Shown in pieces: positions 1 to 10,485 of a stretch of DNA of 64,000 nt. The notes under the pieces were generated by a model that saw only the letters and a list, made by a program, of their open reading frames with translations, was not told where the DNA came from and searched no databases. Source of the DNA: Pteria penguin (lineage: Eukaryota; Mollusca; Bivalvia; Pterioida; Pteriidae); contig CM068583.1 in assembly GCA_035048485.1 (NCBI GenBank), forward strand, positions 30,989,005 to 31,053,004. The letters run 5' to 3'. Position 1 is the stretch's first letter. The number at the start of each line of letters is the position of its first letter. The position numbers were made by a program, and so were the translations under genes.

Positions 1-144
1 AATAAAGTTAATATTACGGCTGAAAAGATAAGCATAAACCGTTACATCGTTCAAAAAGTTCAAATCGTAAATTCTGTTACATGTATATATGCTCTGCATA
101 TATCACAGCACTGTGTACGATATATATTGTACTTTATTTCACAG

Positions 145-3100
145 ATTTGCGCAGGGACGGTTTTGGGCCAGGAAAGTTGTTCCATTGCAATGTGGCACAG
201 GACAAAGAAAGTATGTCAATATTGAATCATTTATTATTCAACTACTAAATGATTGTCTGACAAATGTATGAATATATAGAAATTTTCTACAAACGTACTT
301 AAAATATTTCGTTATAACCATGCATTAATGACAAAGACAATTACAAATAGAGCTGTCCTATCGGTACAAATACTCTCTGCAGTAGCTAATTTAAGAACAT
401 ATTTGTTCATAGACTAACAGTCTAGATCAAGGTCATGATATACTTTTGTACCGTATATTAAAATCCTAACCCTTACTGTCAATGAAAAAATCACTACAAC
501 TCAAGACAGGTTCATATCTATAGATAGCACAAAGTACAGAAATGAAAAAGACAAGTTCATGATGAAATATCTTCACTCCACCCAAGTTGCCGTCTACCCT
601 AAAAAAAATACGGACGCATTCATCGTCATACTGCATACTTATAAGTGATTATAAATGTAATAATAAATATTGCCTAATCTAAATTCTGGAAAAAAAAGAA
701 TATTCAACAGAATTTTCATGATGGTCAGTCAATAAGTCAGAAATAGATGGACTCTCACGAAACGCGAACTTTATCTGTAACCCTGTTATACAGAAAGTGT
801 ACCACCTCTCAATCAAATACCTCACAGTTTTACCTTAAATAATTCTGGAAAATATCATTTTCATTAATATTCAGTAAATAAAGGGTCATAATTCAGTAAA
901 TATTAGTATAAATCCCATGACACACAATCTTAATATTTAACGCTAATACATATTGTATATATGGTATTTGATTGAGATGTGGTACACTTTTCTATATAGT
1001 AGAGATACAGATCAAGTTCGCGTTTCGTGAGAGTCCATCTTTTTCTAACTTATTGACTGACCATCATGAAAATTCTGTTGAAAATTCTACATTTTAATCA
1101 CACATCTAAAATTGTAATAAAAAAATAATTATTCCGGGGAAATGACAGACGAATGGGACACACGGACAAAACTTATAGATCCCACGGTTTAACTGGTAAG
1201 GGACTAATAAGCAGTTTAATGTAAAGATGATGGATAAAACCAAACCCATAAGTCCAAAAATCATGAAACCAGAGGACATACAAAATCAATGAATATTAAA
1301 ACCAAGTGGAAAATAACAAAATATATCTACTTGAAGAGCATATGTGAACCCCTATGATGGAGTGAGATCATGTACCCGGGGTGACTGAGCATCTCCTGCT
1401 TGCTAGCAACACCCGTCACATATACCCAGTAGAAAGAGTCAAATCGTGTAAATTCCATATATATTTACATATGGAGAAGTCAAGTAGCTAACCTTCTAGT
1501 ATAGAAGGTGTCAAATCTGTGTAAAATGATCGAAATCGGTCTCGGTCCAGAATATCATTTAAAAGAGATATCATATGGAGTAAAAAGAGTCTCGTAACGA
1601 CCATAGAACTTCCTCAGTGACGTTGTTAATGTTACATATCTATAAATACATAACAACCTTCATTTTGACTTATTCTTCCTTCAGAATTAACATCAACATG
1701 TATCATCTCCAATAAATTTGACTTTGTACTTTTCTGTAAACTTAGGCATGACAAATTTAATCTTCACCAGGTACTGTTTCGTTAATTCCTTGCAAGATAC
1801 AACAAGTAGTGCCATACTAATTACCTTATACAATGAGTTTCCGTGCTGAAAACTTGTGATATAGCTAACGTTAAAGAATTCAGTCACGCCATCGATGTTA
1901 TAGAGTACTGAAATCTATATTGTGCGCTATGAAATTGCTTTTTGCTAATTGAAAATTGCTTTTTGTCAAAAATAAAACTGGTTTTTGTTTCGTACCGTTA
2001 ACTGATTCTACTACTTATGTGAACGCTTGTGACGCCATAGATAAACTGGCGTTCAATATAACATTCGTCCGTTTTGTGGCAGCTCTTCACCACGTACATG
2101 TCTACTAGCACTGTTTGATTAATATACCAACATGTGTGAAATTGGACAAATTCATTATTTCATTTATGACATCACAAAGTGATGCGTCCCTTTCCAACGT
2201 CATACGGATACACCATGACAGTATTTTCCCCCATATGTAATGGTATACATTTTGATTTTAGGGCTTTGTGTTTACTTACATGAATCGTACTTGTCACATG
2301 ATCACTGTATTACGATACCCTTAGTATAGATACTCAAAGGTACGCACTGTCTCTGTTTTAGGTACTGAAATAATAGGATACGTTCTGTTCTTCTATATCT
2401 ACTCGACATGGGACGGACAATGTATATACATGCAAGACCTTTATGTTACTCCAACATGGAGAAAGAAGGGAGTGGGAACACAGCTTCTTGCGTCTGTCGC
2501 CAAGGTAAGTGACTTTTGTACTATTTACTAACACGAGATAGTTTGTCTAGTAAAACATTTTGATTATGTACAGTTTTATTCGACTCCATAACGGTTTTAC
2601 AAAGAGAGTTGTAGTAGATTAAAATATCCATCACTCGGATTACCTTCAAGTTTTTGTCCCCCCCCCCTTTTTTTTTTTTTTTTCTTGTGTGTATTCGATA
2701 CATTTGCTTCAAAATAATTTACTACATATGAGAGAAGAAATATTAGATAAATGTTCATTGTACATATACATGCTATATAAGAAACAATATATCAAAAAGA
2801 GAACATGAGCAACGCCTAACGTTGCATAGAACGCCCGTCGCTAAATTTGAAGCGGGGTTATGGAGAAATTTCTCCCCCCCCCCCTTAATTAAGTCTTCAA
2901 AATTGCTCCCTAATTTTCAAATTAGTTTCATTAAAGAGGCAAAACTCTTGTAAGATTATGCTAATAAAGAAATTTAAACTTGGTTCAAAGTCATGACACA
3001 CCTTTAGGACCTGGGCAACAATTCTGTGAAATATTCAAATCAATGCAGGCAGTATTAAGTTAAGGCTCGAACTACATATATAAGCACTGTGACTTTTACC

Positions 3101-3942
3101 TTGCAACTATGACCTTGGTACAAAGTCATGACACAAGTCCATGGCAATACTCCTATAAAATATTCAAATCCCTGCATGCAGTGACAACTTACGGCTCAGA
3201 AAAGAATTTACCTTATGTAAAAACTATGATCTTGATCTTTCACGCTTGGTCTTTGTTAAAAGTCATGACACAGCCTTGGGTCCTGAGCAACAATTCAGTG
3301 AACTATCATTCAAATCCATGCGCGGACTAAAATGTTATGGCCCGGAAAAAGACTCACCAATCATATCAATGTGACCTTGACCTAACTGAGTCTCGGGCAA
3401 AAATTCTACAAATTATTATCTATATCCATGAAAGGTGTAAAAAGCTATGGCCTGAACAAGAATTTAACTGACATAAACACTGTGACCTTGACCTTACATG
3501 TATGAATTTGAAAATCAATAGGGTTCGTCCTCTTGTCATAAGCAATATGTGTACTAAGTTTGGAAGTCCTAGTCTAAATGGTATGATCTGTATCTTGTTT
3601 ACAATATGCGCAGAGATCCACAACGCCATACCATTATACTTCCGTCGTAGACGGACGTATAAAAATGTAATCCAACGGCCCCATTAAGGACAAGACTGAA
3701 ATCACTTCGCTTGCATGTATAAAATTTCTACTGATATAATTGTGATGATCCTACTTTAGGTAGCGTTGGATAAAGGTTGTCAGAGACTAGACTGGGAAGT
3801 GCTCAGCTGGAACAAACCTTCAATAGAGTACTACACTAGACAGGGAGCAATCGACTTAACAGTTAAAGAAGACTGGCACTTGTTTCGTATGACAAAGGAA
3901 CATTTTACCAAGATGGCATCCAAGTTCAAATTTAATATATGA
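145..3942 (+). CDS. SAT1: Spermidine/spermine N1-acetyltransferase (SSAT), copy 1, 5' part outside window
   Basis: Member of the GNAT family that moves acetyl from acetyl-CoA to polyamines (SAT1-like) or to thialysine (SAT2-like) in the cytosol; the two cannot be told apart here. Three coding exons are visible: 145-210, 2362-2504 and 3760-3942 (TGA stop), all with AG/GT borders and the same phases as copy 2. They encode the [18 protein letters not shown] segment, the central GNAT fold with acetyl-CoA loop RKKGVGTQL, and the C-terminal part with WNKPSIEYY and the closing [13 protein letters not shown]. The first two coding exons must lie upstream of the window. Oddity: the residue aligned to the catalytic Glu92 of human SAT1 (LEDFF) is Gln here (MQDLY, codon CAA at 2433-2435), while copy 2 keeps Glu. 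The Tyr aligned to human Tyr140 is kept. It may be a working enzyme with altered activity, or non-catalytic. Certain for family, less so for activity. Confidence 0.93.
703..1083. mobile_element. Foldback MITE with ~130-bp inverted arms, mariner-like ends
   Basis: The arms (about 703-835 and 955-1083) are near-perfect reverse complements: TTCAACAGAATTTTCATGAT at the left end pairs with ATCATGAAAATTCTGTTGAA at the right. Both carry GGTCAGTCAATAAGT, similar to the GGTGAGTCAATAAGT end of the mariner at 45366-46056. No transposase is present. It sits in SSAT copy 1 intron, between visible exons at 145-210 and 2362-2504. The rest of that intron (211-702, 1084-2361) shows no feature I can name. Confidence 0.75.
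2975..3510. repeat. Degenerate ~125-bp tandem repeat (tgaccttg / caaagtcatgacac family)
   Basis: Four to five diverged units recur in the last intron of SSAT copy 1. Each carries a phrase like 'tatgaccttggtacaaagtc' followed by 'atgacac', then an AT-rich stretch with 'caattctgtgaaatattca'. The same phrases recur at 27665-28960, so this is a dispersed family rather than a local event. The rest of this intron has only homopolymer runs near 2655-2685 and 2873-2885. Confidence 0.6.
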
Positions 3943-4262
3943 ATAGAAGGGCATGTAAATTTCCCTGTCATAACATCAAATAGAAAAATGTAAAAATGCT
4001 TATTTATTTAGATAACAAAACTTAGCTAAAATTGTATGAATCAGTAAAATGTAACTGAAATGAGGACTATGAAGACCAAGAATATTTGGTACTTGTGCAT
4101 GTAAATTTGATTTTTTGATCAATCACAAAATATATCCCAGATATACAAGTTATACGGAACTAAATGTACTATGACAAAACAGAAAACACGATATGAATTA
4201 CACACAAACACACCTATGTACCTAAGAAAAGGGCAATGGAGTTTAAATTTCTTGATTGAATG

Positions 4263-4268
4263 AATAAA
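4263..4268 (+). promoter_or_regulatory. Candidate polyadenylation signal, SSAT copy 1
   Basis: AATAAA about 320 nt after the TGA stop of copy 1. It is the first canonical hexamer I saw downstream of the stop. 3943-4986 contains nothing else I can name. Confidence 0.45.
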
Positions 4269-4986
4269 TATACTTTTCTAATTAATAATGATTTTTCGTG
4301 TAATCTTAGTAACCCTGAAAGTTAGTAAGGCTGGAACCACTAACTGTCACAGAGGCCCAAATTATCAACAGCTATGGTGACAGTCAGTGATCTCCCGGTT
4401 AGCCCTATAAATGAGAAGACAGAAGACATCTGAACAAGCTGTATGACACAAATCACAAGGGGCATGCACATATAACATGACAATAGTCAAATAAACACAG
4501 AAAACGACATTACAGAAATATTCGATTATACTGCAGTTACGATACCGACAGTCAATTAAAGTTACAAATGTCACTCAATTGGTGTGGTTATCCTGTTTAC
4601 GGGCGTCCACCTTTCCACTCACCACAAAAGGAGCACAATCAAAGGACACACATTTGAAAAATTTCAATAATCCTCCATAATGAGAACAAGGATGAACAGG
4701 TTTCTCAGGACGGGTGATTATAAAAAATTTCCACACAAAATGTTTTATGGAATAATATGCTAGGATAAAATATGTAAGGCGACATCAGTATAAGTAAATC
4801 GTGCTCTGCTCATCTGAAATCTAACTCGGATCCTTGATCTGTAGGAATTCCCACTAACAGTCAGAAGAAATGAGGCTGAGGACCTTTGATTCACTAAGTT
4901 TCTCACCCATTTTATTTGGCACTGTGTTTGCATGTATAGCAAATTATACATTTCCAATACAAAGCAACAATCAGTACTACAGCGAT

Positions 4987-5215
4987 CAGGGGCCATGCAG
5001 TTGTTCGAAACTTTAACCACTGGTTAAGCTAACAAGTGGGTAAAGTTTGAGAGACAATTAATTTAATTTATAACATTTCCATATATAAAAATTCAAAATT
5101 ACATTACAATGCTGGTTACATATGCTACAAACTTCTCAATTAAAAGTTAAAGTCAGATGAAACTTAACCATTGGTTAGTTTTACCAGTGGTTAAAGTTTT
5201 AAACAACTCGCCCCT
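4987..5215. mobile_element. MITE with CAGGGGC...GCCCCTG ends
   Basis: Inverted ends of about 55 bp: CAGGGGC, then AGTTGTT and AACTTTAACCACTGG, mirrored at the right end (CCAGTGGTTAAAGTTT ... AACAACTCGCCCCTG). The interior is AT-rich with no ORF. The CAGGGGC ends resemble hAT termini, but I could not see a clean 8-bp target duplication. Confidence 0.65.
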
Positions 5216-5445
5216 GGTGACAATTGAACTTAAACCAGTAACTTCTGACTTTTGATAATTCTACTTACTAACAGGTTATGATCTTCCTGTTAGAACACTT
5301 AAGATCGGTAGTAAATTATATCTCCTTGTCAGAGCTTGATAAGTAGATTGCAAACTAACCCTGGCCCTAAAATTCCCGAGAATCCAAGTGCAGTGTGTAC
5401 AACAGCTGTAAAGTGGAATATAACGGCCATCGCTCGCGAGCCGTA

Positions 5446-6075
5446 TGATGACTGGTAACATACAGTGTATTGGCATATTGGTGACTGGTAACATACAGAG
5501 TGTATTGGCATATTGCTGACTAGTAACATACAGGGTGAATTCCATATTGGTGACTGGTAACATACAGAGTGTATCAGCATATTGGTGAATGGTAACATAC
5601 AGGGTGTATTGGATATTGGTGACTAGTAACATACAGAGTAAATTGAATATTGGTGATTAGTAACATACAGAGTGAATTGACATATTGGTGGTTGGTAACA
5701 TACAGAGTGAATTGACATATTGGTGACTGGTAACATACAGGGTGCTTTGGCATATTGCTAACAGGTAACATACAGAGTGAATTCCAAATTGGTGACTGGT
5801 AACATACAGAATGCATTGACATATTTGGTGACTGGTAACATACAGAGTGTACTGGCATATCTACTTAAGTATGATGATTGGTAACATACAGTGTATTGGC
5901 ATACTGGTGACTGGAAACAATGTGTATTGGCATATTGATGACTGGTACCATAGAGTGTGTTGGCATATTTGTGACTGGTAACATGGTCTATTGGCATATT
6001 GGTGGCTGATTACATACAGTGTATTGACTTATTTACTTACGTGTGTTGACTGGTAACATACAGAGCGTATTGATA
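5446..6075. repeat. Minisatellite, ~35-bp unit, about 17 copies
   Basis: Unit reads approximately 'ggtaacatacagagtgaatt' + 'gacatattggtgact' with scattered substitutions and indels. Reading frames through it (for example minus-strand strings with CYQSPI) are repeat translations, not a protein gene. It abuts the next, unrelated minisatellite at about 6099. Confidence 0.93.
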
Positions 6076-6098
6076 TATCTAGTTACGTGTACTCTATA

Positions 6099-6786
6099 TC
6101 ATCACAACCCACTGCAATGTGAATCTGCTGTCAACATGCTCATACTGCATCATCACAACCCACTGCAATGTGAATCTGCTGTCAACGTTCTCACACTGCA
6201 TCATCACAACCCACTGCAATGTGAATCTGCTGTCAACGTGCTCATACTGCATCATCGCAACCTACTGCAATGTGAATCTGCTGTCAACGTGCTCATACTG
6301 CATCATCATAACCCACTGCAATGTGAATCTGCTGTCAACGTTCTCACACTGCATCATCACAACCCACTGCAATGTGAATCTGCTGTCAACGTGCTCATAC
6401 TGCATCATCACAACCCACTGCAATGTGAATCTGCTGTCAACGTTCTCACACTGCATCATCACAACCCACTGCAATGTGAATCTGCTGTCAACGTGCTCAT
6501 ACTGCATCATCGCAACCTACTGCAATGTGAATCTGCTGTCACCGTGTTCATACTGCATCATCATAACCTGTTGCAATGTGAATCTGCTGTCAACGTGCTC
6601 ATACTGCATCACCATCACTCTGTCAACGTGCTCGTACTGCATCATCACAACCTACTGCAATGTGAATCTGCTGTCAATGTGCTCACACTGCATCACCACA
6701 ACCCACTGCAATGTGAATCTGCTGTCAACGTGTTCATACTGCATCATCACAACCCACTGCAATGTGAATCTGCTATCAACGTGCTC
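6099..6786. repeat. Minisatellite, 51-bp unit, 14 copies, open in several frames
   Basis: Unit starts 'catcatcacaacccactgca' and ends 'gtcaacgtgctcatactg'. Copies begin near 6099, 6150, 6201 and so on; the eleventh (6609) is shortened by 18 bp. Both 51 and 33 are multiples of three, so a 279-codon frame (6043-6882) stays open, as do a second + frame and a - frame. I see no splice context or homology, so I call it repeat. Variants 'gttctcacactg' and 'gtgctcatactg' alternate, and the pattern of units 2-4 recurs at units 7-9. Confidence 0.93.
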
Positions 6787-6899
6787 TACACAATTTTAGT
6801 ACCTCGTTATTTGAGATGTCTAATATCGCATCTTCAAATCAATTTGATTCATTGTGTGACACATCAACATTGTCAGTGGTAAGTGTAGTCCAAGTTATC

Positions 6900-7715
6900 A
6901 AATCGCATGCCATAGAGACAACTTTGCTTTATCATAAAAAACACATATGATAAGATAACATGCATTCTCCGTACTATATCTTGTAAAGATACTATCAAAT
7001 AAACATCCAGGACACCATACCCACCCCCACCCCCTTCCTAGGGAAATGACGTGGACAAAATGTTGTCCTCTTCTGAAAAATGTAGTTTCACCACATCGCT
7101 TTGTAAAACACTATAGAAAGAGAAAACAAGGGGAAATGTGTAGTCTAAATAGTCTGCTATAAAATTATCTACAGCTAAACCAAAATGAAAATATACTAAA
7201 ATGTCGTTTTGATTCCTTATATTTTGTAATATAAACTATTTACGTCGTATTTCAAAATTCATTAATGTTTTATTCCTCAAAGAGAGATTCGCTGGGTTGG
7301 ATGATATCATGCATAGCTTTGACCTCAATTTGATTCTTCGACTCTTTAGTTTAGTAATGAGGTATCTTAAACGTACCAAATCTACCGGACCTCGCGGTTT
7401 TTATTGTCCGAAAGATATAACACTGACGAGGCAGCGGTGGGTCTCGATACCGGGATATCTCGGTCACTAGCCGAGTACCTATAACCCATTGAGGTTGACC
7501 GGTTCAAATTAAGTCTTGGAATGGCTGAAGTAATAAAAATCAAACACTCAGTAATACACGAAGTTTCTCAAGTACGTGTAATAAATATGAAGATGACTCA
7601 ATATTCAATTTGATTTATGTAGTTCCTTGTGGGACACGCTTTTATAAGTATTCCAATGCTCTGCATCAGTTTTATACGTGAAAGGAAAAGATAAAATCAT
7701 CCGACTCAGCTGTAC
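6900..7715. other. Intergenic, no feature recognised
   Basis: AT-rich sequence with no coding-like frame, tRNA or repeat that I could identify. Confidence 0.5.
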
Positions 7716-7864
7716 AGTGGCGGATCCAGAATTTTAGATTGGGTGGGGGCCAAACTATTCGGTCATTTTTGGTGCAAAATCTGGATTTTAATATGAAAAT
7801 ATGTGGCGAAAAGGGGGCTGGGCCGGCCTCCCCCCCCCCCCTCCCCTCTAAAATCCGCCTCTGC
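7716..7864. mobile_element. CGGATCC-type MITE with G/C homopolymer tracts
   Basis: Starts 'agtggcggatccagaatttta', ends 'taaaatccgcctctgct', giving short inverted ends (GGCGGATtt / aaATCCGCC) around a gggggcc / ccccccccc core. A second member lies at 39990-40188. The ORFs across it are compositional. Confidence 0.6.
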
Positions 7865-7969
7865 TGTATGACAGAAGTCATCATGGGAATGCATTGTTAA
7901 TAATGTAAATAACTTGATGTACCGGAGCGATACGAAGTTTTTCAAGTATGTGTTTTGAATTAGGTCCAA

Positions 7970-8285
7970 AAAGTCCAAAGGCAATAACTCCTGTATAATT
8001 TTTGGACAAGACTTCCTTTACAACATACATTTCTATATGTTGTGCTCTGTGTTTGTGCCTGGTTTTACTGATATCCTCTCAATGGTTAGAAGACAAAGTA
8101 AATTTACTACATATGCTATTAAAATCTAAGTCCTTAAGAGCCAAGTAACTCCTGTAAAAAATTTAGACAGCATTCCCCTTACAATATGCACATCTGTATA
8201 TTGTGATCTTTGTTTGTACAAAGTTTCACTGAACCCATCCGGAGGATTTATAGGAGGAATTCCGATGACAAAATGCGTGAAGAAA
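7970..8285. repeat. Two diverged copies of a ~150-bp dispersed repeat
   Basis: Copy a (about 7978-8090) and copy b (about 8138-8230) share 'taactcctgta', 'ttacaa(c)atac/gcac', 'tatattgtg/tgttgtgctctgtgttt', 'gtttcactga' in the same order. Between 8290 and 8850 there is only AT-rich DNA. Confidence 0.55.
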
Positions 8286-8853
8286 TGCAGAATGATGGAA
8301 TGATTTATTTAATTTTATTCTTATTATTTTTTTTTTTTATTATTTAATTTTCATTTATTTATTTATTAAAAATTTATATCTTTAGCTGTTTATTGATTCT
8401 TTCGTGTTTTATTTTTGAAAATTGTAGACTGTTGATTAAAAATACCAATACGGCATACCATTTATCACGTGACTTTCGAGCTTACCAACAATACAGTAAC
8501 TGAGTAAGTTGTCTCCCTCGAGGTTCATCCCTATTGTCGTTTTATAGGTGGACATGTACATATTAATCAAACCTTTGTGTTTTAAATCAGACTAGCTAAA
8601 CTAAAAACAAGCTATATATAACAAGAGTTACTTACTTCGTCACGAATATAATATTCCTCTGCGTGGATCTGCAATCGTTCTATATTTTGACCGTTTAAAA
8701 TGTTTACTCGGTTGTCTACTCTTTCTTCAAGTTGGGACTACAGAATAATGCAGTATAAGATAGGGTTCATTACACTATGGATAGAAACAAATTTGTCGTC
8801 ATAGCATGTCCAAAAACAAATCCTAATGACAAAAAAGTACAAATTATTATTTT

Positions 8854-8906
8854 TAGTAGTAGTAGTATAGTAGTGGTAGTAGTAGTTTGAATAAATCAAG
8901 TAGATA

Positions 8907-8944
<38 letters not shown>
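8854..8944. repeat. (TAG)n microsatellite, interrupted
   Basis: Runs of TAG/AGT triplets at 8854-8886 and 8908-8943 separated by about 20 nt. 8945-9708 holds the upstream flank of SSAT copy 2; I see no TATA box that I would defend. Confidence 0.9.
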
Positions 8945-9714
8945 ATTTTAACAAATCTCTGATTTATTTAACAAAATTATTTTAATTGAATTTCTCATAG
9001 TCGTTATTTGACTAGGGGCATGCGTGTAGGATAGATGTTTTGTTTTATGCATAGGGTCTATCCTTTCAAGGAATTTAAGTAAGTTAAAATGAGCGTGCCA
9101 CAACCGATTCAATCTGTGTACAATACGTCTTAGGAAGCGATCGACATTTTGTATTTTATATTATAATGTAATTTTACGTCATTTATCATTTATTAATAAG
9201 TGACAAAATTCGTTCATTGAAATTTTTGTTGTTGTTGTTTATTTAAATGGAGAACATAATATTTATTGCGCATCATTATGTTTCTTAAACTAGTTCTAGA
9301 TCTGAGTTACATACCCTGCGATTTCAGTCCACATACCCTCTATGACCCCAAACAAATACAAGTACAAATGTTAAATTATAATAAAAATTAAGCTATAGTA
9401 CCCCGATTCTTAGAAAGATTTTGGGAATTCCATTTCTTTTTACAGGATTGCGTTCTGGACAAACGCTCAACACAAGCCGCCCGAATGACCCTTTAAGGTG
9501 GGCTTCACTACCGGTTGTTTTCAAGCACCAATCCAATTAGTGTTTTATAACCAAGAATTTTTAGGCTGCCATGTGGCTCAAAGAGGATAACTTTGTTCCT
9601 CTCGTCTTAGGTTGTATTAACAGGTACATGTAACGCTGTTATTCCCTGTTTAAGTCATTAGTTGGATATTTAGTTTAGATTATATATTTAATATATTCTT
9701 TATTATAGGTCAAA

Positions 9715-10392
9715 ATGGCTTTCCGAATCCGCCAGGCTACTGAAGATGACTGCGATAGACTATTGGATCTCATAGTGGTAAAATGATTTCAGTATTAAAT
9801 GAATATTAAGATTATGTAAATTGTTTAAAAGTTCCAAATGAGTTTTCCCCCAAATACACAATTACTTTAATTGTTTCTGATTTATCACACTTTAATAATT
9901 TAATGAGATAAAATTGAAACATTCATATACACAGAGACATAGACTACTCTCTGATATATAAGAGAAAGTGTACTATATGTCATCTTTGTGGTAATTTAAT
10001 ATCAACCAAAATAAGTGATTGTTATCACATTAATAGACCATATTCCGGTTTTGATAAATGACGACTTTTTGTCCGAGCTAATACCTTTTGGCGTTGTTCT
10101 TCATAGTGACGTTATAATGAATCTATATCATGCGTTATGACGTCACTATGAAAAACAACGCCAAAATGCATTAGCTCCGGGACAAAAAGACAGCAATTAT
10201 CAAAACCGGAATATGGTCTATTGACCGTCAAAGTTCGGTACAGCCACTGCAACATAATCATATATTTTAGTGATGTTTTTTATGTTAAAATTCTTCTTTC
10301 TTGCTATGCATGTTCGTGGTAGGGTTTATCGGAGTCAGATCAGGCCTTCTGTATTTCACCAGTGTTTGGTGAAAACATTATAAACCGACCCT

Positions 10393-10485
<93 letters not shown>

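Noticed and set aside
5276..5997. Minus-strand CYQSPI repeat proteins
   Set aside because: Translation of the 35-bp minisatellite, with stops and frame changes between units.
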